A stretch of 23,440 nucleotides of DNA, taken from the NCBI GenBank assembly GCA_934271725.1, contig CAKQSC010000008.1, forward strand, positions 1 to 23,440, in the 5' to 3' direction. Positions 7,356 through 14,204 of this stretch are shown piece after piece; position 1 is the first letter of the stretch; each line of letters opens with the position of its first letter. The position numbers and the translations under genes are program-made. Below the pieces are notes generated by a model. The model worked only from the letters and a program-made list of their open reading frames with translations. It ran no database searches and was not told the origin of the DNA. The stretch is from an uncultured Clostridia bacterium. GTDB lineage: Bacteria > Bacillota > Clostridia > Christensenellales > Borkfalkiaceae.

Positions 7356-7724
7356 ATGGCAGATATTGCAAAGATAATTGAAGAAGTTAAAGGTATGACG
7401 GTTGTTGAACTTAACGACCTCGTTCACGCTATCGAAGAAGAATTCGGCGTAAGCGCCGCTGCGGTAGCGGTAGCAGGTCCCGCTGCGGGCCCCGCGGCTG
7501 CGGCAGTTGAAGAACAAACCGAATTCAAGGTTGTTTTGAAGAGCGTAGGCGCAAACAAGATCGGCGTTATCAAGGTTGTTAAAGACATCACGGGCGCAGG
7601 CCTTGTAGAAGCAAAGAACCTTGCTGTTGACGGTTCCGTTTTGAAGGAAGGCGTTTCCAAGGAAGATGCGGACGCAATGATCGCAAAACTCAAAGAAGCG
7701 GGCGCGGAAGCGGTTGCTCAATAA
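7356..7724 (+). CDS. rplL: 50S ribosomal protein bL12
   Basis: A 122-residue acidic protein: N-terminal dimerisation domain (1-32), an Ala/Pro/Gly-rich hinge (about 33-50) and the C-terminal factor-binding domain with KIGVIKVVKDITGAGLVEAK. It recruits translation GTPases to the ribosome. AGGAGAT precedes the ATG. It is the last gene of the block: a perfect 12-bp terminator follows, so rpoB and rpoC are not directly downstream as they are in many Firmicutes. Confidence 0.98.
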   Translation: MADIAKIIEEVKGMTVVELNDLVHAIEEEFGVSAAAVAVAGPAAGPAAAAVEEQTEFKVVLKSVGANKIGVIKVVKDITGAGLVEAKNLAVDGSVLKEGVSKEDADAMIAKLKEAGAEAVAQ

Positions 7725-7750
7725 GAGTTTTTCGCAAACAACTAAAACAG

Positions 7751-7790
7751 ACCTCTCGCGACAAAATCGTCGCGAGAGGTTTTTATTTTA
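7751..7790 (+). terminator. Strong intrinsic terminator after rplL
   Basis: ACCTCTCGCGAC (7751-7762) and GTCGCGAGAGGT (7769-7780) form a perfect 12-bp stem with a six-base loop, followed by TTTTATTTTA. Confidence 0.95.
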
Positions 7791-7851
7791 CATTCGGCGG
7801 GAAAAGTTTTAAAACGACAAAATAAGAATAATTTTTCCGTATGCGCGCGTA

Positions 7852-7857
7852 TATAAT
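7852..7857 (+). promoter_or_regulatory. Possible -10 element before the 7874 gene
   Basis: TATAAT lies 16 bases before the ATG. No good -35 is present at 17 bp (TAATTT at 7829-7834). If used, the leader would be only about ten bases and the AAAGGTG ribosome site would be at its extreme 5' end. Confidence 0.3.
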
Positions 7858-7873
7858 GTAGTAAAGGTGAACT

Positions 7874-8731
7874 ATGTCTGTATATACGAAGAGAACGGTT
7901 GTTATAAAAGAGGTGCAGGGCGGATATTCCAAAGACGGTAAAGCCGTTTCCGGCATAGCGCGTGTGGAAGAAAACGAATATTCTACAAGCATTTCTTTAA
8001 CGCTTTTGAATCTCGTTCCTCTTGAAAACGGAGAGTATTTTGCCGTTGTGAAAGGCGGAAAGGACGAATCTTTTGTGGAAAACCTCGGTTCGTTTCCTAT
8101 GTCCGTCGCAAAAGAATACGACGGCGTACTGTCGATTGCGGAAGGTGTGTCGGTTGCTGTAATTCACTTAAACGACAACGTGGCGACGGCGGTTGCCTAC
8201 GGCTCGTCGGGCAGAGATTTTACGGGGCTCGGCGATATGAAAGCAAGGTTCATAAGAGATTACGTTCTTAAAACGGTCGCGCCGAAAATTAAATATAAAG
8301 ACGACGAAATTGCCGAAATCAATTATTTCGATAAGACCGAACTCGACGAACTCACCAAAGATTTTGTCGACGAAAAGGAAACCGCGCAAACCTATTTTTA
8401 CGATAAACAGGCGGAAGAGTTGGAGTCCGTTTTAAATAAAAATCCGCCCGACGACGATTTGAATACGGCTGTCGACGGCGGGAGGTTCGTTAAGATCTAT
8501 TACGACCAAAACAAGTTTTATGCGGTGGGAATAATTTCCGACAAAGGCGTTCCCAAATATATATGTTACGGCGTTCCCGCAAAATATTCCGCAGAACCGC
8601 CCGACGCGCTCAAAGGGTACTCGTCTTTTCTGCCCGTAGACGTTTTCGATTTGAAAGGCAAAGGGTACTGGATGATGTATCAGAGCGTCAAAGACGGCAG
8701 TTGCGTTAAAATGCGCGTAACCGAATATTGA
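7874..8731 (+). CDS. Uncharacterised 285-residue protein
   Basis: I do not recognise a named family with confidence. There is no signal peptide or membrane segment, so it is probably cytoplasmic. The N-terminal half (1-130) is rich in beta-strand patterns. The middle (about 140-190) is acidic and likely helical. The last 80 residues carry a compact, strongly patterned motif: KYICYGVPAKY, then PPDALKGYSSFLPVD, then GYWMMYQSVKDG. A module of this look recurs, from memory, at the C-terminus of hypothetical proteins of Clostridia, with no known function. AAAGGTG (7863-7869) supports the ATG. It lies alone between the rplL terminator and its own terminator at 8775, so context gives no role. Confidence 0.8.
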   Translation: MSVYTKRTVVIKEVQGGYSKDGKAVSGIARVEENEYSTSISLTLLNLVPLENGEYFAVVKGGKDESFVENLGSFPMSVAKEYDGVLSIAEGVSVAVIHLNDNVATAVAYGSSGRDFTGLGDMKARFIRDYVLKTVAPKIKYKDDEIAEINYFDKTELDELTKDFVDEKETAQTYFYDKQAEELESVLNKNPPDDDLNTAVDGGRFVKIYYDQNKFYAVGIISDKGVPKYICYGVPAKYSAEPPDALKGYSSFLPVDVFDLKGKGYWMMYQSVKDGSCVKMRVTEY

Positions 8732-8774
8732 ACAAAAACCACAGTGCGTATTATTCTTGCACGGCATACGGTGT

Positions 8775-8808
8775 AAAAATCCTCGTGTTTGTCATGGGGA
8801 TTTTTTTG
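8775..8808 (+). terminator. Intrinsic terminator after the 7874 gene
   Basis: AAAAATCCTCGTG (8775-8787) pairs with CATGGGGATTTTT (8793-8805) over 13 positions with two G-T pairs and a five-base loop; the T-run continues to 8807. Confidence 0.85.
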
Positions 8809-8809
8809 C

Positions 8810-8838
8810 TTGCAAAAAAGAGCAATGTATGTTATAAT
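8810..8838 (+). promoter_or_regulatory. Promoter of the DUF1538/PII operon, upstream of three repeats
   Basis: TTGCAA (8810-8815), a 17-bp spacer and a perfect TATAAT (8833-8838) preceded by an extended TG. It begins directly after the previous terminator. Expected +1 near 8845 gives a leader of about 280 nt that contains all three hairpin repeats before the DUF1538 gene. Confidence 0.7.
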
Positions 8839-8854
8839 ACAAAAAAGTTTTTGA

Positions 8855-8915
8855 CAATCCCTTACCGTCTTGCGACGGAGCCCCCTTTGCACAAGGGAGC
8901 CTTGATTAGGAATTG
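8855..8915 (+). repeat. Hairpin repeat R1
   Basis: Begins CAATCC and contains stem CCGTC/GACGG (8865-8869 with 8874-8878), a second hairpin CCCTT-tgcac-AAGGG, then GCCTTGATTAGGAATTG. First of three tandem copies with 74-76 bp spacing. Confidence 0.85.
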
Positions 8916-8928
8916 AAATAATAGAAGG

Positions 8929-8989
8929 CAATCCTCCACCGACTTACGTCGGAGCCCCCTTTGCACAAGGGAGCCTTGATTAGGAATTG
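8929..8989 (+). repeat. Hairpin repeat R2
   Basis: Same unit as R1, but the first stem reads CCGAC/GTCGG, a compensatory swap of one base pair. The second hairpin and the GCCTTGATTAGGAATTG tail are identical to R1. Confidence 0.85.
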
Positions 8990-9004
8990 AAAATATATAA
9001 AAAG

Positions 9005-9062
9005 CAATCCCCCACCGACTTACGACGGCGCCCCTTTGCACAAGGGAGCCTTGATTAGGGGT
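9005..9062 (+). repeat. Hairpin repeat R3 (variant)
   Basis: The first stem is CCGAC/GACGG, with a central A-A mismatch, intermediate between the R1 and R2 forms. One C is missing in the second hairpin. It ends in GATTAGGGG about 60 bp before the DUF1538 start codon. Confidence 0.8.
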
Positions 9063-9123
9063 TTTGCTTACGGTACGCTAAAATTAAGACGTAACATAAA
9101 AATAAAAGACAAAGGAGAAGAAT

Positions 9124-10647
9124 ATGAGGAAAAATCTTGTGGCAAAAATCGTCGAAGCGTTGTTTTCCGTTTTGCCGGTTGCTGTCATCATTCTTATTTT
9201 GTATTTTACCCCTTTGGTGTCTTTTACGACTACGGAATTGATTGTATTTTTGGTTTCGACGTTGTTTCTGATTCTTGGGATAGCCTTGTTCAATCTCGGC
9301 GCCGACCTTGCGATGACGCCTATGGGTTCGCACATCGGTTCGGGGCTGACCAAATCAAAAAACAAAACGTTGCTTTTGACGGTTGCATTCGTTATGGGTG
9401 TCGTCATTACGATTGCGGAGCCCGACTTGTCCGTTCTTGCGGAACAGTTAAAAGGCGTTCTCAACGGTACCGTGCTTATAATCGCGATAGGAGTGGGCGT
9501 CGGTATATTTTTAACGCTTGCCGTTTTGAAAGTAATATTCAAATCTAACCTCACAAGGCTTTTGTTCTTCTTTTATATGATACTTTTCGCGCTTGCGGGG
9601 CTTGTTATAGAGCGCGGTAACGACGCGTTTATAGCAATGTGTTTCGATTCGGGCGGTGTTACCACGGGACCTATTACCGTTCCTTTCATAATGGCGGTGG
9701 GCGTAGGCGTCGCGGGCGTAGTCGGCGGTAAAAACGCGGAAGAAAACAGTTTCGGTCTTATCGCTTTATGTTCGGTAGGACCTATTCTCGCGGTGGTTAT
9801 TTTAAGTATGTTCATCGGCGGAGGCAACGTAAATATCTCTACCGACTATTCTTTGGGTTCCGACGTCGGTCGGGTAGTTCTCGACGTGTTTCTGACAACT
9901 CTTAAAGACGTCGGTATCGCTCTCGGACTGATTGTCGTGATATTCGCCGTGCTGAACTTTTTGTATCTTAAACTTCCTAAAAAGAAACTTAAACAGATAG
10001 CGGTGGGAATCGCTTATACCTTTGTCGGGCTGATAGTGTTTTTAACCGCCGAAAACGTAGGGTATATGCCGATAGGTTATAAACTCGGAAAAGACCTTGC
10101 GGAGTGCCACGACGCGGTTATGATAGTGTTCGCGTTTATACTCGGTATGGTTACCGTTCTTGCGGAACCCGCCATTCACGTTTTGAACAAACAGATAGAA
10201 ACGGTTACCGCCGGTATGGTTAAACGCCGTTCTATGTTAATCGCGCTGTCGGTAGGCGTCGGGCTGGCAATCGCATTGTCGGTCATAAGAATAAGAGTAG
10301 GTTTCAGCATTTTATATTACCTCGTGCCGGGCTATACTATTGCGTTGGGGCTTTCTTTCTTCGTTCCAAGTTTGTATACGGCGATAGCGTTCGACTCGGG
10401 CGGAGTAGCGAGCGGACCTTTGACTTCCGGTTTTATACTTCCCATGGCGGTAGGACTTGCTTCCGTTTTATCGCCCGACGGCATTTTGCAAAACGCGTTC
10501 GGAATAGTCGCTATGGTCGCAATGACGCCACCTATCAGTATTCAACTTTTAGGGTTCAGGTCTTACGTTGCGAAAAACATGAAAGACAGAAAGATTATGA
10601 AACGTATTCTTTCTTCCGACGATAAAGAAATTATAGACTTCATTTGA
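9124..10647 (+). CDS. DUF1538-family membrane protein, two fused domains
   Basis: A 507-residue protein with about 12-14 membrane segments. It is an internal duplication: AEPD at 98-101 and AEPA at 347-350, FDSGGVTTGP at 174-183 and FDSGGVASGP at 423-432, and a G-rich loop after each. This is the DUF1538 family, normally transporter-like. From memory, a DUF1538 pair named UmpAB was described as a Na+/H+ antiporter in a halophile; whether that holds for this protein is unknown. AAGGAG before 9124 supports the start. Two PII-like genes follow at 15 bp and by a 1-bp overlap, which suggests direct control of the transporter by small-molecule-sensing trimers, as with AmtB-GlnK. Confidence 0.9.
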   Translation: MRKNLVAKIVEALFSVLPVAVIILILYFTPLVSFTTTELIVFLVSTLFLILGIALFNLGADLAMTPMGSHIGSGLTKSKNKTLLLTVAFVMGVVITIAEPDLSVLAEQLKGVLNGTVLIIAIGVGVGIFLTLAVLKVIFKSNLTRLLFFFYMILFALAGLVIERGNDAFIAMCFDSGGVTTGPITVPFIMAVGVGVAGVVGGKNAEENSFGLIALCSVGPILAVVILSMFIGGGNVNISTDYSLGSDVGRVVLDVFLTTLKDVGIALGLIVVIFAVLNFLYLKLPKKKLKQIAVGIAYTFVGLIVFLTAENVGYMPIGYKLGKDLAECHDAVMIVFAFILGMVTVLAEPAIHVLNKQIETVTAGMVKRRSMLIALSVGVGLAIALSVIRIRVGFSILYYLVPGYTIALGLSFFVPSLYTAIAFDSGGVASGPLTSGFILPMAVGLASVLSPDGILQNAFGIVAMVAMTPPISIQLLGFRSYVAKNMKDRKIMKRILSSDDKEIIDFI

Positions 10648-10662
10648 CAGGAGGGGTGATTT

Positions 10663-11058
10663 GTGTTAAAAGGAATTAAAAAAATCGAAAGCAAAATCAT
10701 TCGCCCGACAAACGAAGTCGCCCCGAAGAGGCTTGAACTTCTCGTTACGGTAGTCGACAAGAAGAAAGCGGATTTTTATATCGATTTATTGACGGGGTTC
10801 AGGGTGAATATGCAACTTTGCGTCGCGGGGACGGGTACGGCGACTTCCGAAACTTTGAGTATGCTGGGACTCGACGGCGACGACAAGGCGGTTATATTTT
10901 CTGTTATAAGAGATAACAGGGTAAAAGAGGCTTTAAGCCTTTTGGAAGAAAAGTTCAGAACGGTGAAAAACGGCAAAGGAATAGCGTACACCATACCGCT
11001 TTCAAGCGTTATAGGCGTTGCGTCGTTTAAGTTTTTGGCAGACAGGAGGGATGTTTAA
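10663..11058 (+). CDS. PII-like regulator, first of tandem pair
   Basis: A 131-residue protein with a ferredoxin-like beta-alpha-beta pattern typical of the PII superfamily: a first strand RLELLVTVVDK, a helix KKADFYIDLL, a GTGTATSETL loop region, VIFSVIRDNRVKEAL, and the end KGIAYTIPLSSVIG. The canonical T-loop with Tyr51 and the signature sequences of GlnB/GlnK are not present, so it is PII-like rather than a classical nitrogen regulator. A basic N-terminal extension of about 20 residues precedes the fold. The GTG start follows AGGAGGGG (10649-10656). It sits directly downstream of the DUF1538 gene and its stop overlaps the start of the second PII-like gene. Confidence 0.82.
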   Translation: MLKGIKKIESKIIRPTNEVAPKRLELLVTVVDKKKADFYIDLLTGFRVNMQLCVAGTGTATSETLSMLGLDGDDKAVIFSVIRDNRVKEALSLLEEKFRTVKNGKGIAYTIPLSSVIGVASFKFLADRRDV

Positions 11059-11366
11059 TGGAATATAATCACGAAGTCATATTATGTATAGTGAATGCGG
11101 GATTTGCGGACGCCGTTATGGAAAGCGCGAAGAAAGCGGGCGCGACGGGCGGAACTATCGTGCACGCGAGAGGCACCGCTAATCCGGAAGCGGAAAAGTT
11201 TTTCAACATTGCCATAAGCAGTGATAAAGAAATGGTTATGATATTAGTAGACAAAAATATAAAAAAAGACGTACTGAACGCCCTTTACGACGACGTGGGA
11301 CTTAACACGGAAGGCAAGGGTATAGCCTTTTCGTTACCCGTTACGGGAGTAGTAGGCATTAAATAA
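11058..11366 (+). CDS. PII-like regulator, second of tandem pair
   Basis: A 102-residue PII-superfamily protein. It contains the recognisable stretch GATGGTIVHARGT near residues 28-40, then EAEKFFNIAISSDKEMVMILV, and the ending EGKGIAFSLPVTGVVGI, which resembles the PII B-loop/C-terminal strand order. The T-loop is short and lacks the uridylylated tyrosine. The start ATG overlaps the previous stop (TAATG), with GGAGGG at 11045-11050, so translation is coupled. The pair probably forms homo- or heterotrimers acting on the DUF1538 protein; the ligand (nucleotide, cyclic nucleotide or other) is not readable from sequence. Confidence 0.88.
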   Translation: MEYNHEVILCIVNAGFADAVMESAKKAGATGGTIVHARGTANPEAEKFFNIAISSDKEMVMILVDKNIKKDVLNALYDDVGLNTEGKGIAFSLPVTGVVGIK

Positions 11367-11393
11367 CTTTTTAAAGCAAACAAAAAAATCAAG

Positions 11394-11425
11394 GCGACCG
11401 CGATGTTTCTCGCGGTCGCTTTTTT
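11394..11425 (+). terminator. Intrinsic terminator after the PII-like genes
   Basis: GCGACCGCGA (11394-11403) and TCGCGGTCGC (11410-11419) form a perfect 10-bp stem, with six T bases after it and A bases before it. It may also serve the convergent DUF378 gene. Confidence 0.92.
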
Positions 11426-11449
11426 GCTTTTTACGGCGTGATTATCTTT

Positions 11450-11674
11450 TTATTCGGATTTTTTGTTGCCGAACGGGCGGAACAAAAACAGATAGAATAT
11501 CATCCACAGGGCGGAAACGCCTACAAGCGAATAAATTATTCTTTCAACGACTATGCCCGCCGTAGACAATCCGAAAATCGCCGTTAAAAGGTTAAAGTTA
11601 AAAATGCCTATAAGTCCCCATACGATACCGCCGACGATACATAATACCGAACATATAATTGCGGATATTTTCAT
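11450..11674 (-). CDS. DUF378-family small membrane protein
   Basis: A 74-residue protein with two hydrophobic segments (about 3-25 and 41-65). The pattern GGIVWGLIGIFNFNLLTAIFG followed by RIIYSLVGVSALW is the DUF378 (YuzA-like) signature; function unknown. The open frame reaches further upstream, but the ATG at 11674-11672 is preferred because AAAGGAG lies just before it on the minus strand and the family starts there. It is a single gene, convergent with the PII-like operon and divergent from 11835. Confidence 0.88.
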   Translation of the reverse strand: MKISAIICSVLCIVGGIVWGLIGIFNFNLLTAIFGLSTAGIVVERIIYSLVGVSALWMIFYLFLFRPFGNKKSE

Positions 11675-11796
11675 ATTACACTCCTTTGGCAGACCGCAAG
11701 CGCGACGCAAAAACGAAGGGTGGTGTTGTGGCTTGCCGGTAATGCCGAATACGATTATATTTTGCGTTAAGTTTTTGTTTTTATGCGTTATTGTTG

Positions 11797-11825
11797 TTGC
11801 TTTTTAAACCGTTTTGAGATAAAAT
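11797..11825 (+). promoter_or_regulatory. Promoter with three-base leader before the 11835 gene
   Basis: TTGCTT (11797-11802), a 17-bp spacer and TAAAAT (11820-11825). The expected +1 near 11832 lies three bases before the ATG at 11835, and no ribosome binding site exists. Confidence 0.55.
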
Positions 11826-11834
11826 ACTTTTATT

Positions 11835-12092
11835 ATGAGAAAAATATGGGCGAAAGTTTTAAAAGAACATAAAATAGTTAAAAGTTACGTTTACGAGGAT
11901 TTTAAACCTAACGACTGGTCGGAGTTTCCGTCGATAGTTATGGAAATATGCGGAGAGTTGGATATTCCCACACCCGTGATAATAAAGACGCATATTTTCA
12001 ACTACGCGAAGTTCAGAACGGTAAAGTTCAGGGAAGACGATTTTGTCGAGAGCATAGATTTCGATACGCTCGTTTTAGAAAATCAATTGTGA
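11835..12092 (+). CDS. Small uncharacterised protein, first gene of operon
   Basis: An 85-residue soluble protein with no signal peptide or cysteine motif. It is rich in charged and aromatic residues, with MRKIWAKVLKEHKIVKSYVY at the start and a patterned acidic C-terminus. I do not recognise its family. It is placed two bases before the YgjP-type metallopeptidase (TGA-T-ATG), so it is very likely translated as part of that operon. The ATG has no Shine-Dalgarno and appears nearly leaderless. Coding status is supported by tight spacing and natural codon use, not by homology. Confidence 0.75.
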   Translation: MRKIWAKVLKEHKIVKSYVYEDFKPNDWSEFPSIVMEICGELDIPTPVIIKTHIFNYAKFRTVKFREDDFVESIDFDTLVLENQL

Positions 12093-12093
12093 T

Positions 12094-12696
12094 ATGCAAA
12101 TAAAAGTAATAAGAAAAAATATAAAGAACTATCGGTTAAGCGTTAAAAGAACGGGAGAGGTAATCTTTTCCGTGCCGTATTACGCTACGGAAGAGAAAAT
12201 TAAGGAAATACTTGACGAGAAAAAGGGCTGGATTCAAAAGAAAACAAGCGAAATAACCGCGCAGAAAGAAATAAAGAACAATCTGGGCGGGCTTTTATAC
12301 GAAGGAAAGGTTCTGCCTTTTAACGACGGAATATTCGAGGGCGTCGACACGAATAATATTAAAAAACTCGACGCGTTTTATAGAAAAAAGGCGGAAGAAA
12401 AGGGAAAACAACTCGTCGAAACTTACTCGAAAATAATGAACGTAAACGTAAACTCGGTTAAAATATACTCGCCCAAATCGCGGTGGGGGCAGTGCGACGC
12501 CGTCGGTAATATCAAACTGCACTCTTCGCTTATAAAAGCACCTGCGGAAGTTTTTATTTACGTGGTTATTCACGAACTTTCGCACAGGTACGTTATGGCG
12601 CACGACAAAAGATTTTATTCGGTTCTGGGAAAATATTGCCCCGACTATAAAAAATACGAAAAATGGCTTAAAAACAACGGAGAAATCATACGATGA
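12094..12696 (+). CDS. YgjP-type M48-like metallopeptidase
   Basis: A 200-residue protein with the zinc signature H160-E161-L-S-H164 and a following H170 in the family's HELSH...H-D-K-R-F pattern. Upstream is SRWGQCD (129-135), the near-invariant SRWGSC stretch of YgjP/DUF45 proteins. The N-terminal half is beta-rich, with IKVIRKNIKNYRLSVKRTG at the start. No signal peptide is present, so it is cytoplasmic. Substrates of this family are largely unknown; members are often neighbours of restriction genes but not here. The start lies one base after the previous stop and the end overlaps the MATE gene by four bases (ATGA). Confidence 0.93.
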   Translation: MQIKVIRKNIKNYRLSVKRTGEVIFSVPYYATEEKIKEILDEKKGWIQKKTSEITAQKEIKNNLGGLLYEGKVLPFNDGIFEGVDTNNIKKLDAFYRKKAEEKGKQLVETYSKIMNVNVNSVKIYSPKSRWGQCDAVGNIKLHSSLIKAPAEVFIYVVIHELSHRYVMAHDKRFYSVLGKYCPDYKKYEKWLKNNGEIIR

Positions 12697-14204
12697 CGCA
12701 AGAAAACAAAACGTCGGTCTGGCAGAAGTTTAAAAATCTGTTTAAACCCGCCGACCTTACGAAAGGCAAAGAGTGGAAGGTTCTGCTAGTTTATGCGGTG
12801 CCTATAATCATAAGTTATTTGTTACAACAGTTTTACATATTGTCCGACTCGATTATTTGCGGACAAACGCTTTCGATTGACGAAGTAACGGGGGTAAACA
12901 ACACCTTTTCTTTGTCTTTTTTCGTTATGCAGTTCGCTTTCGGCTGTACTGCGGGGTTCTGCGTAATAACGGCTAAAAGAGTTGGCAACAAAGACGCGGA
13001 CGGGGTGAGAAAATCTTTCGCCACGCAAATGATTCTGTGTCTTATAATAACCGTCGTTTTAACCGTCGTGGCGTGTCTTACGGTAAAACCGCTGTTATCC
13101 CTCGTCAACGTAACCCCGAAAAACGAGGGCGTGTATATCGCCGCGAGAGATTATCTGTTCATAATATTTTTAGGCATATTCGCGCAGATGTTTTACAACT
13201 TTATAATAAGTATTTTAAGAAGTTACGGCGACTCTTTCACTCCGCTTGTGTTTCTTATAATATCGACGAGTATGAACATCGCCCTCGACTTGCTTTTCAT
13301 AAAAGTGTTCGGCTGGGGCGTTAAAGGCGCGGCGGTCGCAACCGTTTTAACGCAGGCGTTATGTACCGTGGCGTGCTTTATATATACGTTCGTCAAGTAT
13401 AAAGAATTAAGACTGACGAAGAAAGATTTCCGCCTTACGGGCAAAGACGTTAAAGAGCATCTTTATCAAGGGTTGCCTCTCGGGTTGCAGTTTTCCGTTC
13501 TCGCGATAGGCATAATAGTAATGGCTAGTCAGACGGTTAAGTTCGATATGAACGTAGACGGCATTATGGATCCGTTTAAACCCGTGCAGAACGGCACCAA
13601 CTCGGCAAACAAGATGATAGAATTTTTAATCGCGCCTCTTTCGGCGTTCGGCTCGGCGTTGGTTTCTTTTACGGCGCAAAACGTTGGAGCGCAGGATTTC
13701 GACAGGGTAAAACGGGGTACTAATCAAGGGCTTATCATCGCCACGATTATGGGCGTCGTTCTTGCCGGAATAGGCTTTTTGCTGTGTATAGACGGCGTAT
13801 ATCAGAAGATATTCTTGTCGGCTGAAAAGATAACGGACAAATCTCTTAAATACGGCACCACTTTCTTTATGATAGATATGGGAATGTTCGTAACCCTTGC
13901 CTGGCTGTTCGTGTTAAGAGGCTCCGTGCAGGGCATAGAACAATCTATATGGACTCTTCTCGCGGGCGCGGGCGAACTCGTCGCGAGGGTGGTTATATGC
14001 ACGTGTCTGCCGACGCTTGTACTCGGCGGAAAAATAACGTCGGAAGCGGGGCTCGGCGCGTATATCGCATTGAGTTTCGGCGACGCGGGCGCCTGGATAA
14101 TCGACGACATAGTGCTGTTTATACCGTATATGAAACATATAGTCAAAAAGGATTACCGTTATCTTGACGGAATCAAGAAGAAGAGAAAGAAGGTTTTCGA
14201 ATGA
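12693..14204 (+). CDS. MATE-family multidrug/Na+ efflux transporter
   Basis: A 503-residue membrane protein with about 12 transmembrane segments in two related halves, the MatE layout. Typical features are the QQFYILSDSIICGQTLS stretch near TM1, the SILRSYGDSFTPL motif after TM4, and FGSALVSFTAQNVGAQ at the start of the second half. The family exports cationic compounds by Na+ or H+ antiport; the natural substrate here is unknown. The start overlaps the metallopeptidase stop (ATGA) and the end overlaps the radical SAM start (ATGA), so all are translationally coupled. Confidence 0.94.
   Translation: MTQENKTSVWQKFKNLFKPADLTKGKEWKVLLVYAVPIIISYLLQQFYILSDSIICGQTLSIDEVTGVNNTFSLSFFVMQFAFGCTAGFCVITAKRVGNKDADGVRKSFATQMILCLIITVVLTVVACLTVKPLLSLVNVTPKNEGVYIAARDYLFIIFLGIFAQMFYNFIISILRSYGDSFTPLVFLIISTSMNIALDLLFIKVFGWGVKGAAVATVLTQALCTVACFIYTFVKYKELRLTKKDFRLTGKDVKEHLYQGLPLGLQFSVLAIGIIVMASQTVKFDMNVDGIMDPFKPVQNGTNSANKMIEFLIAPLSAFGSALVSFTAQNVGAQDFDRVKRGTNQGLIIATIMGVVLAGIGFLLCIDGVYQKIFLSAEKITDKSLKYGTTFFMIDMGMFVTLAWLFVLRGSVQGIEQSIWTLLAGAGELVARVVICTCLPTLVLGGKITSEAGLGAYIALSFGDAGAWIIDDIVLFIPYMKHIVKKDYRYLDGIKKKRKKVFE

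Noticed and set aside
8763..8774. 12-base string GGCATACGGTGT shared with 17801-17812
   Set aside because: It lies in unrelated contexts (before a terminator, and after P1) with no extended similarity; probably chance.
8855..9062. CRISPR-like array
   Set aside because: Only three units with 74-76 bp period; the spacers are short AT-rich variants of each other, and no cas gene is present.
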